Assembly: GCA_032821775.1 (NCBI GenBank)
Contig: JAVLRN010000011.1
Coordinates: 1,054,001-1,118,000, forward strand
Direction: 5' to 3'
DNA from: Sanguinoderma infundibulare
Taxonomy: Eukaryota; Basidiomycota; Agaricomycetes; Polyporales; Polyporaceae
DNA: 64,000 bases
Both the position numbers and the translations under genes were made by a program. This document shows positions 35,505 through 47,212 of this stretch, in pieces. Numbering within the stretch: position 1 is the stretch's first letter; each line of letters begins with the position of its first letter. Below the pieces are notes generated by a model. That model ran no database searches. It saw nothing but the letters and a program-made list of their open reading frames with translations, and was not told where the DNA came from.

Positions 35505-37320
35505 ATGGCGAACGAGCGCAAGGCTTTCCAGGACGAGGTCGCGCAAGTCGAGCGGTGGTGGCAGGTATGTCTGCAGCCTATATTCGGATGCGTCTGTTGC
35601 AAGTTGCTGATCACCTCTGGTCCATGCCCCGTCGCGTCGTGCAGGAGCCCCGCTGGTGGAAGACCAAGCGGCCGTACACCGCGGCCGAGGTTGTGTCCAA
35701 GCGCGGTACCCTCCCCATCTCCTATCCCTCAGACGTCCAGGGCAAGAAACTTTGGCGCATCCTCTCCGAGCGCTTCCAGAATGGCACGCCATCGCACACC
35801 TACGGCGCGTGAGTACCCATGTCCATCGCCGTCAGAACACTGGTTGATCGCGTCAGGTAGGCTTGACCCCGTGCAGGTTACCCAGATGGCCAAGTACTTG
35901 GAGACCGTCTATGTCTCTGGTTGGCAGTCGTCGAGTACCGCGTCGAGTACGAATGAACCCGGTCCAGACTTGGCCGACTACCCGTCAAACACGGTGCCCA
36001 ACAAGGTCGAGCACCTGTTCGTGGCGCAGCTCTTCCACGACCGCAAACAGCGCGAGGCGCGCTCACGCCTGTCAGAGGCAGAGCTCGCCCAGACGCCGAC
36101 CATCGACTACCTCCGGCCCATCGTCGCTGACGCAGACACCGGCCACGGCGGATTGACGGCGACGATGAAGCTCGCGAAGATGTTTGTCGAGCGCGGCGCG
36201 GCGGGCATCCACATCGAGGACCAGGCGCCGGGCACGAAGAAGTGCGGGCACATGGCCGGCAAGGTGCTCGTCCCGATCCAGGAGCACATCAACCGGCTCG
36301 TCGCCATCCGCCTCCAATTCGATATTATGGGCGTCAGCAACCTCGTCATCGCGCGCACGGACTCGGAGGCGGCGACGCTCATCACGACCAACGTCGACGA
36401 GCGCGACCACCCGTTCATCCTCGGGTCGACGAACCCCGCGCTCCGCCCGCTCGTTACCGAGCTCAACGAGGCCGAGCGCGCAGGCAAGACCGGCGCCGCG
36501 CTGGAGGCTGTGGAGGAGAAGTGGACCGCCGCTGCCAAGCTGGAGCTGTTCTCGACGACGCTCAGCAACGCCCTTCGCGCGCAGGGCGTAGCGCCCGCGC
36601 AGCTCGCACAGTTCGCCGCGCGCGTCGCGCACGCCTCGTGGCCTGCGGCGGCGGAGATCGCGCAGAGGGAGTTCGGTCTGCGGCAGGTGCCACATTGGGA
36701 CTGGGACGCCCCCAGGACGCGCGAGGGGTTCTACCGGTATCAGGGCGGAACGCAGTGCGCGATCAATCGCGCAGTAGCGTTCGCGCCGTACTCGGACCTG
36801 CTGTGGATGGAGACGAAGAAGCCGATTTTGGCGCAGGCGCGGGAGTTCGCCGAGGGCGTGCACGCCGTGTACCCGAAGCAGTGGCTCGCGTACAACCTCA
36901 GCCCGTCCTTCAACTGGGAGGCGGCCGGCTTGAGCACGGAGGACATGAGGGCGTACGTGTGGGAGCTCGGGAAGCTCGGCTTCGTCTGGCAGTTCATCAC
37001 GGTGAGTGGTCTTGATGCAGCGTTGTGTGCACGGGATGTTTTCTGACCTTGTTGCGTCTCCTGTACAGCTCGGCGGTCTGCACTCGAACGGGTACATCAG
37101 CGACCTGTTCGCGAAGGCGTACGCGACCGAGGGCATGAAAGCCTACGTCGAGCTCGTCCAGCGGCGCGAGCGCGAGATCGGGTGCGACGTGCTCACGCAT
37201 CAGAAGTGGAGCGGTGCGGACTACATGGATAACCTCATGAAGACCGTCACCGGCGGCGTGTCGTCCACGGCGGCGATGGGCAAGGGCGTCACGGAGGACC
37301 AGTTCAAGTCGAAGCTGTGA
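35505..37320 (+). CDS. ICL1: Isocitrate lyase
   Basis: Glyoxylate-cycle enzyme splitting isocitrate into glyoxylate and succinate, needed for growth on C2 compounds and fatty acids. Four exons: 35505-35564, 35645-35808, 35861-37001 and 37069-37320. Family motifs: [20 protein letters not shown], the active-site loop KKCGHM with the catalytic Cys, and [11 protein letters not shown]. The insert typical of eukaryotic ICLs is present between the two halves of the barrel. The protein ends in SKL, a canonical type-1 peroxisomal targeting signal, so peroxisomal location is likely. In oxalate-producing wood-decay fungi ICL also feeds oxalate synthesis. A long antisense ORF is a shadow of the GC-rich coding strand. 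Confidence 0.95.
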
Positions 37321-38067
37321 AAGGGTGCTCGGTTGGAGGGTACCTGGGGCGGTGTGTCGGATAGGTGCGGACCTTCCTGTTTATCTGATCGTTGTCGCAG
37401 TCGTATTAGCAGAAATCTATGGCTTCATCTTGTTGTATCACCCGCCCCCCACGCCTGCTTGTGTAGTGGGGGAGAATGTTGCGAAGACATCCTCTACATA
37501 TTGGCCCCGGCGGCGTCGTGCTGGCGAGTTGCATCCGAAGTTCCGCTGCGCGTGAGTGGCGTTGTCCTACGGACGACCAGCGACCATTCCTCTCGGTGGG
37601 TATCCACGTCGGGTGGCGTGAGTGTGGAAAAATGGGTTCCGTCTTATAGTAGGAGACGGTCCAGGATGTCGCGGACTGTTTGCCGAGGACGGTCGTAGAT
37701 GATAAGGAACATTCTCTCTTTCAAGAATTTTTGCTAAATATGTCGCTTCAATGTTCAGGCAAACATGACGCAACGAATGCTGTCAGACGACAGCGTCTCG
37801 AACCTCGCGGTGCCGGTTACCGACAGCATCTTGGTACCTTGTGACACTCGAAACCCCAGGTCAAGGAACTGGTTTAACATTTCGAGGGAGGCAGAAAAAG
37901 GGAGAGCGTTACGGTGTCGACACTACGTTATTCATACTGGGAAGTAAGTCATGGCTCCCGGCGTCCCTCTTGTCAATGGCCGCTGTATATATGCTTCTCG
38001 ATTGTCAATGGGCACGAAAACACTCGACATCGATCTCCATCTCTGTGACGTTATCTCCACCGGCACA
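37321..38067. other. Intergenic, no gene recognised
   Basis: Contains the ICL 3' region and the upstream region of the next gene. A frame open from 37951 continues in phase into the methyltransferase start and could extend its N-terminus. Confidence 0.4.
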
Positions 38068-40086
38068 ATGTCTCTTTACACCACTCAAGTCCTTCAAACT
38101 CGGACCCCTTACGGTCGTAGCCTCGGTCAAGCGTTCGACTCCCTCTTGGCGTATATTGGCGAAAGCCTCACAACATCTCCATCCCTTTTCGGTTCGACCC
38201 TGGCTCAAGACACCATACTCAAGTATGTTCCTGAGTCCTACGACAAGCGGGATGTTCGTTGATACTTGTCTAGAGCACTTCGTAACATATCTTACCCCGG
38301 GCGGCTTTCCATTGAGACTGCCAGTGCCGAATATGTTTTCGGCGACTCGATTTCCCCGTCGTGCATTACTTTGAAGGTTCGAGATGGTACCTTCTGGAGG
38401 AGAGTTCTTCTCTTCTCGGACCTCGGATTTGCCGAGGCGTTCATGTTGGGTGAAGGTGCGCACTATCCCAGTTTCGCAGTAAACCATCTCACCCAATCCG
38501 CCCCAGTTGAATGTGATGACATGTCCGGATTTCTTCAGGTAGGAACACTGGCTACGCGCGCCATGAAACGCCTCCTGTTGATCACCGCCCAAGGTTATCA
38601 TTGCCAACTGGCATGTGCTCGAATCCGACCTCAATAGCGTGTCGAGCGCTTTGCTCGCCCTCGGTCGGCGGTTCACCGCGTACAGGTTTCTGGGTGATGT
38701 ATCGACTTCCCCAGCCAATATTTCGGCACACTATGATCTGGGGAATATCTTGTCAGTCATAACTCTCAACATCGTAACGTATTGCCTGACAATACTATCC
38801 CTAGATTCAAGTCTTTCCTAACCGAAGACATGAGCTATTCTTCCGCAATCTTCTTGGATTACAGCGAGGATATGGTCAAACCCCTACATCTTTGCGAATC
38901 ACTAGAATCAGCGCAGAAACGCAAAATGCTGTGCGTACTTCCCCGTTCCACAAAGCCACGCTCAATGTGCTCCTCAGGAATATAATCAAGAGGGCGCATA
39001 TAGAGCCTGGAAGTCGTGTCTTGGAGATCGGTATATTGCTCATCCGGTTATTTCAGCATACGTTTTGCTAAGGGCATGCAGGATCAGGATGGGGCTCGCT
39101 TGCCATGCTTATCGCGAGCACAGTCGACTGCACGATCGACACCATCACACTCTCCAAAGACCAGTACGAGCTCGCGGTGGAACGCATTGCGAAGGCTGGC
39201 CTATCTAACCGGATTACCGTCCACTACATGGACTTTAGACAATGTCGCGAGAAGCCGGAGTGGGGCGGTGCCTTCGATAGGTTTATCGCTGTCGAAATGG
39301 TGGAGCACGTCGGCAAGGATTTCATCGAAGAGTACTGGAGCGTCGTAGACTGGGTCCTCAAGCCAAAGACAGCCAGTGGCGTGGTTCAAGTGGTTACCAT
39401 GCCAGAAGCCAGTATGTACGTATATTTCTGATCAGAACGACGGATCAACGCTGCCATTGTTTCAGGAATTCCCGCATACGAACGGTCAGGTGCCGATTTC
39501 ATACAGAAATGGGCGAGTGGTTATTTTGTGAGCTCATAATATACTCATCTGACCATTACCCAATCTAGAGTGAGTTGCTCCGCCCATCTGCATGACTTGT
39601 CGCAAACGTAATATGCACAGTATTTCCGGGAGCGTACATCCCCAGCCTCTGTGTTCTGGTCAATACCCTCGACCGTGGATCTCGAGGAAGCCTTACAGTC
39701 GACTCAGTTGCCAACATTGGTCCACACTACGCCCGGACACTTCGCGAATGGAAGCGCAAGTTTATGTTGAACTGGGAGAGTTCGATAGCCGTGGCTCTCG
39801 TCCACCAGTATGGCTTGGATGACGCGTCTCTCAATATCTTTAAGCGGAAGTGGATCTGTAAGTGTCCTGGGCCTGACTTCCCCGAGCCGTTGCCATTTGC
39901 TGACTGCCCTCGTGTCTCAGATTACTTGTTCGTCCAATTCCTCGACTCTTCCCTGACACTCCTCATTAACTTTCGTCCAGCGACTACTGTGAGGCGGGGT
40001 TCGTAACTCGCTCTCTGGGCAACCATGTCATCACATTCACTCGCGAAGGGAACGCGGCGTTCGGCTGCGACTTCAAAGCAGATTGA
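38068..40086 (+). CDS. Cyclopropane-fatty-acyl-phospholipid synthase-like methyltransferase
   Basis: SAM-dependent enzyme of the CFA/mycolic-acid-synthase family, which adds a one-carbon unit to unsaturated acyl chains of lipids. Exons: 38068-38222, 38274-38455, 38507-38538, 38594-38751, 38805-38930, 38978-39030, 39082-39411, 39466-about 39527, 39621-39857, 39921-39927 and 39981-40086, giving about 482 residues. Motifs: GRLSIE near the N-terminus, SAHYDLGN, DYSEDM, SAM motif VLEIGSGWGSLAM, TLSKDQYELA, AVEMVEHVG, IFPGAYIPSL, and YYFDYCEAGFVTR with ITFTREGN. The YYFDYCEAGF motif is completed by a 7-nt exon. The joint before IFPG needs either a weak donor at 39517 or a 1-nt exon at 39569. Start at 38068 is the most likely; 37951 is an alternative. 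OLE1-type products would be natural substrates, but this is inference. Confidence 0.82.
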
Positions 40087-40628
40087 AGTTGCTTCCGAGA
40101 GTTTAGCTATCCAGAGTCTGCGACAACGACCTTTGAAGCTTTGTAGTGCGCATAGACAAGCAGGATCACAAATCGTTTCTTTTGGCAGCCAAACTCCTTC
40201 CCGTCACACGCATAACACTGCCATATACAGAGTGCAGGTCCTCAGATAAAATCACGTTCAGGTCGCCTTGAGGGAGTCCTCGATACTGACAATGGTAACC
40301 CGCCAACTGCGTCCTCGAAGAAATGGGCGCGTCCAAGTTGGGCTCTTATCGCCTCGATGTTCCGGACTGCAGACTCAGGAGTCGCTAGCCGCAGAAGCAG
40401 AAGCGGGCGAACGCTTGGCTAGCACTAGTCACCCTTATACATCTTTAGTACCACAGGGCACTGAACACGGCTTTTGAGAGTATCTAGGGTTTTACAGGCG
40501 GCTGCAGGTTACATCTGGGGATCTAGGTACAAGGAATTCACTATGGTGGTTTACAGCCGGCTCCTCAAGCTGTGCGAATTGTAGGTGGCATGTAAAAAGC
40601 GATGAATGTCCGACGCTACAAAGAACGG
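40087..40628. other. Convergent intergenic region
   Basis: Lies between the 3' ends of two convergent genes; only short ORFs, nothing recognised. Confidence 0.4.
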
Positions 40629-42301
40629 TCATGATCGAGCAACAATGTAAGTTTGGCACAACTTACCGAGAAGCTCTGGTACCTCCTGGGGTAGCTGGAT
40701 AACATGTGTCATTAAGATAGTAGTAGGAACACCTTGGTACTTACCAGATGTCCAACATGCATGTGGTAGTCGTTGGTCGAGTTAGATGCACGCCGGAAGC
40801 TTGTCTGGGCCAAAACGGATGGGCCGCCTTGACGTCCACTCTTCCCGCCCCATACCCAGTGCATCGGTATTGATGGAGGTATCCTCTCGAGGAGCTCCCA
40901 CGTCTCGTATATCACGCGCCGCTCAAAGTACATCAAGCTTTCCTACGGCACATACGTCACTCGTGGAGGAATTTTCGCAAAAGTGAACACTTACCAGATA
41001 TGGGTGAGTCTTCGTACGCGCTGTGCCGTCTGGGAGATCGACGAGTGCGAACTCGATGAACGCCCTCCGAACCTTCGGATCCCAGTCGCGATAGTAGGAA
41101 CTCTTGGCCAAATCATCCGCGGCCTCCTTTCTTCAGATCCAAAGTCGTATGGCGTCGGTCGGAGGCTCAGTACGTTGAAGACGAGAATACGCACCGTGAA
41201 CTCCACATGTATCGTCTGCCAAGCGACAACGCCTCGTTCTTGCGATGCGCATCCAGGTGCTTGACGAACTCGGGCACCGTGAATGGCTCGACGAGGATAA
41301 GGGAGGAAAACAACGCCGGATATTCGACAGCCGGGTACACGCTGCAGGGAGAAACCATGATCAGTGTCATTTCGAGTGTACAGTACGTAAAGTAAACTTT
41401 ACAGAGAACATGCGCCAATCGAATGGCCAATACCAATAATCGTGCGTCCGGGCACTCCGTGGGCCTTGCGTTGAATGCTGTCACGTTCTGGCACTCTGAC
41501 AAGGTTGGTAGGAATGCGGCTCTGATGATTGGCGTCTTCAGGCAAATATGATGAGAGAAAGTTGACGAGGTCGCGTGCATATTCTGCACAATCGACTGCA
41601 ATAGAACGAGTGTCAAACGGTGTCGCTAAAATCCCTAGATGAAGAAAGCCATACATGTATCTCCCATGACAGCCTCGTTCAGCACTCCGCTATCTCCATG
41701 CTGCACACATTCAAGAGCCCATATCTCTTCAATACGAACGCTAGAGTCTGCGGCGCTTGACAACTCCAGAAGATGTCTCAGCGTCGGTTCCCAAGTCTGG
41801 CCAAAGGTCACACATCTGAATGCGGTTAATGGACCACGGGAAGCTCACCTCTTTGTGAAGCCCGATGCCATGCATGAAAACGAGTGTGAGCCCCGTTGGA
41901 GTGGGACACGATGCCCGGAAGTACCGGTTGGCGACCATCCAATACACTTGGCGTAATGGAGCACGTCTGTCCTTGTCCTGTTCCTGAACTTCTTTGAGTG
42001 CACTCGCGACTGCGACAGTTTTCTGTATGCGCCTCTTCTTTTCCTCAGGCGACTGATGGGGCCAAGGAGGGTTCCAAATTTCCGACGGACACCTAGGATA
42101 GGCAGCGGGGAAAATGTGAGTCGAGACCTCGTAGTCGGCGAAGAAAGACCCGTCCCGAGAAGATGGTAAAGCAGGGTAATCGTGGGATGTCACGGGGGAA
42201 GGCTCGAGCGGGAGGAGGCGGCGAGGATGCACGGAGCGGTGAGTGACGACCTCTGCTGGCGAGAGCGGCTGAAGACTCCGGTGTGGATTCTGTGGGGCCA
42301 T
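40629..42301 (-). CDS. Alpha/beta hydrolase
   Basis: Hydrolase-fold protein with the order expected of the family: LTLVFMHGIGLHKE (oxyanion-hole HG), then IEEIWALECVQHGDSG, LDCAEYARDLVNFLSSYLP, the nucleophile elbow IIGIGHSIGACS (Ser in GHSIG), LILVEPFTVPE (likely acid strand), and a C-terminal IPMHWVWGGKSGR followed by HMHVGHL, which holds the likely catalytic His. Several short introns break it; the final exon gives EVPELLGKLC and a stop at 40629. The start at 42301 (MAPQNPHR) is one of two possible ATGs, the other being 42337. Related fungal proteins often accompany lipid or secondary metabolism genes. Substrate unknown. Confidence 0.75.
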
Positions 42302-42933
42302 TACGGGGGGTACTACTGCAGTAGACAGCGACTTCACTCACCATAAGTCTCTGGTCTTTTATCCGGGCGCGCCCCATGAGCTCATACTTCGGGCTCTATC
42401 GACTACCGGCGCGCTTCTTCCTCTCTTTCATTCAACTGTCATGTTGAAATGTGCGGCTTGCTATCTAGGGCGTTTTCCAGTTAGCCCCCGGACAGTAGAA
42501 AACCGTAACATGACGGCGCAGCACTTTCATGCCTCTCCGAATCGACAGTTGGCTGACTCGGATTATGTCGAGTCGAACGAGGGCGTGGTCAGGGACCAAG
42601 GGCGGGCGTATCTCTCACACCACTCTCCCGGTGAACAACGGTTGGAGTCCATCCCAAGTAACGAACGGATGCTTCCAGCGGATGCTAACGGCGTGACCCG
42701 GACATAGCGCTCACTGGAAGCAGGGAAAAAAGGATGGATGAATCATTATAGCGGAAGGAGGCATGTACTGTCGGTCGCAAGGCAGTGTGCGGCAGTACTT
42801 GCTAGCTATTCTCAGCCATGCATTGATCGGGAGGCGCTTATACCATCGGGCCGTTATATGACCGTCATTCCCCTGCAGCAAAATCATTGATGTTTCATCT
42901 GCCTAGGGAAGACAACGTTGGAGCGATAGAATG
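42302..42933. other. Intergenic, no gene recognised
   Basis: Includes the hydrolase promoter and the 3' region of the next minus-strand gene. An 88-codon plus-strand ORF at 42441 has no recognisable content. Confidence 0.4.
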
Positions 42934-44381
42934 CTACTTACCATAAGCTACTGGTTCTGATTTTGGCTCTGACCATGCTCCGCGGAGGGTGGGTGGGGTC
43001 CTTCCGAAGAGCGTGAGGGCATGGGAAGAGAAAGGAGGGGGATCGCATGGCCAGTGCCTGATCGATGTATCCAACAACGATCTATCGTTGATTGTGGATG
43101 AACGCCACGACAGGCAAGGTTCAGGATAAGGGGGCAGGGTCTTGTCGTCCGCTAGGATGCTCTCTTCGCACGTTGTAGCGGCATCAAACGTTGAAGGACG
43201 TGATACAAACTGGAGAGATTGCCCCATTGGAGTGAGGACCCCTTGCGCGATCACGCGGTCCCACTTAACGCGTACCATGATGAGCAGCGGTGGCACGGCC
43301 TGTTTGCCAGAGCTATCAGCATTCGAAGGCGGCTAGATAGGACACGGAATGCAAACCTGAAGTTGTCCCAGCATCGGCAATAAAGCATTTTGCATGGGAT
43401 TGCTTATCCCGCATGCGATGACCGTCAAGAGTGCAACAATGGCATACGGCAACGCACTTTCCACCATCAAACTAACCACGGAGGTGAACAATCTTCGATC
43501 GTGGTTGGGGGAAAATCGGGATAACGTGTGCTTATACCAGAGCAAGCGTAGAATGATCGCGATGGTGAGAATAACATTGATGGAAAGCGATAAGGCCAGG
43601 TAGACCAACGGAGGGACCGTGGTCGCGTTCGTCCATAGGTTGACTATCAGTTGGCTGATATTTTGGAGGTAGGCGGAACCGACCACTGAGGATCAGTTTG
43701 TCAAAGAAGACAATATGATGGAACATTAGAGCTACACGTACCGACGAGAGAAAGTACCATCACGACGCTCGTGAGGAGAGCCCATCTCGCTGATCCGAAA
43801 AGGCGATAGAAGCGCCACAGCTGTGTAGAGTAGTCATGAGTCGAAGAGTAGCCTGACATTCGTGAGCATACACACTATCAACCCATCAGCAAACCAGTTC
43901 AAGATCAAGTATCTAGTTGCATCGCTGTCAGCTACACATGTGCTTCCATGTAAGGTCAATGCTCACACCGCCGTTGTCGCGAGGCTGAGGCCATCCCTTG
44001 AAGTGGCAACCATATAAGCAAATGGGCCACCAACGTAATCCCGGTGGAGAATGAACGCCCTATGGTTCAACGACGTCTGCAGGCAATAACCAACAGTTGC
44101 GAGAAGGAAGAGCAGCGTGGCGTAAGCCAAGAGTTTCTGGTGCTGTCGAGAAGGTGGTCCTCCGACTCTATCGGGTGGCCGAACACAGTAGAGTCGGATA
44201 AGGAACATGAACAACGCAAGCTGAAAACCTAATGCACACAACATCAGTGACCTTCGTGGAGGAACGACGCAGATGTAAGACTCGCACCATAGGTGAGGTT
44301 GGATAGGATAACGCCGACCATGTTGGCAGTCTCCTCGGAGTTTCGTTCATACGATTGGATGGGTGTAGATGGTAGTGGCAT
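42934..44381 (-). CDS. Multi-span membrane protein, basidiomycete seven-TM type
   Basis: Integral membrane protein of the large lineage-specific family that resembles DUF6533/DUF6534 proteins. Hydrophobic segments: ETANMVGVILSNLTYG with LGFQLALFMFLIRLYCV, LLAYATLLFLLATVGYCLQ, SLATTAVYLILNWFADGLIV, ARWALLTSVVMVLSLV, LVYLALSLSINVILTIAIIL and LPYAIVALLTVIACG. After the last helix comes the typical PPLLIMVRVKWDR block and a ~90-residue Ser/Pro-rich cytoplasmic tail. Introns are short and in phase as far as I could follow. The start at 44381 (MPLPSTPI) is chosen; 44438 is a further in-frame ATG. No function is known for the family. Confidence 0.7.
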
Positions 44382-44964
44382 TGGATGGTAGTCGTTGTGC
44401 GAATGCTGGACGTCTACAGGTGCTGGTAGTCGTTGCACCCACTTGCGTGGTTGCTACATTCGTTTCCCTTCGCCTTTATACGAACTGAACACAATTACCA
44501 GTCTTGAGCACTAAATGGTCCGGTTACCCAGGTACCTCGTGTCCGTTTGCTCACCACCTCTTCTTAACCCTGCTACAGGGGCACATGCACCGGATTCTGG
44601 AAGGTCCAGACAAGCTTCTGAAGAGGAGCGCGCGACCAACATGCACAGGAAAAGATATGAGGGGAGGGTGCGGACGGCTTTTGATAGATGAAACTAGTAT
44701 TGACGGAAATCGGACAACCTGTCATAACCATAAGTCTCCCTGTGTTCTAAGAAAAGGCGAAAGACGTACTTGGTTTACAGGGAGTAACCGTAATCGGATT
44801 GACGCCGGGGGCGGTTGTATCGAAGGTTCCATAGTTAGTGTCGGCGACCACACAATAAGCCCGCGCCAACGGAAGTTGCATCGCACTGCAGACATTGGGC
44901 GTGATTTTACCATTCACCAGTACACTTGTATTTTGTTTTCTAAGTCCGAGTGGGTTAACGCATC
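44382..44964. other. Intergenic with an unexplained minus-strand ORF
   Basis: On the minus strand at 44962-44747 an open frame reads like protein (ITPNVCSAMQLPLARAYCVV, with paired Cys), faintly similar to the end of fungal LysM domains. It has no good start and may be a relic. Otherwise nothing seen. Confidence 0.3.
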
Positions 44965-47001
44965 TCACGGCGCTCGAACCTGGTCAATAGCGCCTTGCAC
45001 GCGCTCAAGCCACATATCCAAGATGTCTAACTGCATGGCGGCGTCGTGGTCGTGCTCCTTCTCCGTATCCGAGTCCAATTCTGGTGCCAGCGGTCAATTG
45101 CATGATGGCGACGCGCAATTCGGGAAACGACTTGCCTTTCTTCCACTTCTCGAGGCGCGTACCCAGCGGCCGCAGCAACGCGGCCTGTACATTTCCCAGC
45201 GAGTCGGAATCCCGGACGCCAGTCTATACGAGTAGTCAGCTAAACAGAATACGGGGAGTGTCACGAATGTGCCGAGAGCGTACCCGGTTCTGCGCATCCC
45301 TGAGGAGCAGCACGTAGTAAAACCCAAGACACTCGACCAGCCGCAGCGGCTCCGGACTGTCCAAGAAATCGCCCAGAAGGATCGAGTCGAAGAGGTCTGG
45401 AGGGCTCGGTTCCAAGACCAAAGGACCAAAGACCACAAGGAGGTGCGGAGAGGCGAAGATGTTCTTATCACTGTTGGCAAGACCCTCGAGGACGGCCTCC
45501 TTGAGCAACCCAACGGCAGCGACCCGCATCTGAGGCGGTAGATCCTCATCACTGAGGAGTTCCTGTAAGAAGCGGAAGTGCAGGGGGGATGGGGATAATC
45601 CCAGGACGAGCGAAATGACGCGGAAGGTGTAGTGCCTGACGTCCGGGTCCGAGTGGTTGCTTGCGACATAGGGAAGTAGATGGACCAGAGGCGCGATGAG
45701 ATCCACGCTGAGCTCCGGTCGAGGAGTCGCCGTTCTCAATGGCGCCAACGAGGATATTAGGATCGAGAGGACCTCGTCGAGAGCTATGTTCGATTGGATG
45801 GAAGACAGGACAATGGGATAGAACGCAGTCAGAGAGGACACCGAGAAGGTATATGAGGGATCGTGGGCCAGGAGAACCAAAGACGCCAATGACAGATGTG
45901 ATTCACAGGAATGCGTTGTGATGCCTAAGGCACGAAAAGCCGACTGGAAAGGAGATAAGTTCACGATGGCGCTCAAAGACGATCCCACTTACCCAGGCAC
46001 TCGCGAGAGCATCTTGTGAACCTGAACCGGAGGACGATGTTTCCGAATGCGGAACGACTAATCTGGAGAAGTGGGTGACGAACGCTTTCCGTGAAAGGTT
46101 GCCATTAAGAACGTTTGCGAAACTCTCAATGGCAGCCTCCAAGAAAGATTGCAACAGCGCCTGTGTGAATAGCGTTAGTAGCTAGCAGTGATTCCTCAGC
46201 ATACAACGCCATCACCTTCGTCGTCTCATTGGCGCCACCCGATAGGGCCAGTACGAACTCGGAGATAGCAACAATGAGGGTGTGGCAGTCTTCAGAAGTA
46301 GCCGTCTGACTGGTTAGGGTGGTGAGCGAAGTAAGTTCTGAAAGCCGTGACGTTAAAGCCTCCTCCGGAGACTTCTTCCATTTCGGCAGTTGTGGGATGG
46401 CTGAAAGCACGTTAAGTCGCCATTATAAACGAGCACAAAGAGGTGCCTTACTGGCAGAGTAAGCACGGACGAGTCGGGATAATTGACAGGCTGGGGTCAA
46501 TCGCCCCGACTCCCTGTCGTCCTCATCACTCTCCTCGGCCTGCAGTGCCCGATCGAGCCTTTCCAAACTTTCCTCGACAGCCATCACAACCTCTTTAGCG
46601 CTGCATTCCCTGGACATGAGGCCTATGAGTTCATCCGCACTATCTTCGGGGCTTGACACCACAATCGGAATGATGGTCAAAGGTTCCTGTGCGAAGAAAA
46701 CGTTGGCCATTTCCGGTATCGGAACGTTGTATACACTCACAAGCGAGGATGTGCATCCGCTCTGTCTCACCGCCTCCACAATACTACCAATATTGTGTTT
46801 AGGCATATCGTCGTGCACAGCAGTGGCTATGAGACTTGTCAGGGCGATCCCTAGATCCTGGCAAACTGCTTCAATCAATGCCAGACCCATCGAACCCGTC
46901 GAAGATCAGGACCGTCGTACCTCATCGACTTCATCGTCTTGAAGGGACAGAATCTCCTTCAGCCTTCTCGCCCGAGTCAAACTTCCACTGTCTTCGGACA
47001 T
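44965..47001 (-). CDS. YBP1/ALF4/glomulin-family helical-repeat protein
   Basis: All-helical protein resembling the Yap1-binding/ALF4/glomulin family, linked to oxidative-stress signalling in yeast and to cullin-ligase control in plants and animals. The first exon from ATG 47001 encodes MSEDSGSLTRARRLKEIL. Further blocks: GIALTSLIATAVHDDMP, ACQLSRLVRAYSAS, EDCHTLIVAISEFVLALSGG, VDLIAPLVHLLPYVASNHSD, FLQELLSDEDLPPQMRVAAV and LRLVECLGFYYVLLL. Two joints do not resolve: the first intron needs phase 1 where exon 1 offers phase 0, and near 45070-45110 the frame shifts by one base between LRVAIMQLTAG and DSDTEKEHDHDAAMQLDILD. Either very short introns or small indels explain this. Family assignment is from pattern, not search. 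Confidence 0.6.
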
Positions 47002-47212
47002 GGCAGATAGAGTTTATCGTTGTTCACCAGGGGTGTCAGAAACTGGGCCGTGTTGGTGGATGTCGATGAGCACCAACTCGCAAGCGTCAGCCACTTTAGC
47101 AACAAACGCCCATGTTGGTACGCGCGCTTTAGGTTAGCGCGCGGGAGGCTCAATCTCGCAAAACATGGATATATGCATTTTCTACATCTCTACACGGGAT
47201 CCTAGAACATAC

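Noticed and set aside
36072..37136. 354-codon minus-strand ORF
   Set aside because: Entirely antisense to the isocitrate lyase exons; a by-product of GC-rich third positions, with no family content.
44504..45235. 243-codon plus-strand ORF
   Set aside because: Overlaps the 3' end of the minus-strand YBP-like gene and has no recognisable content.
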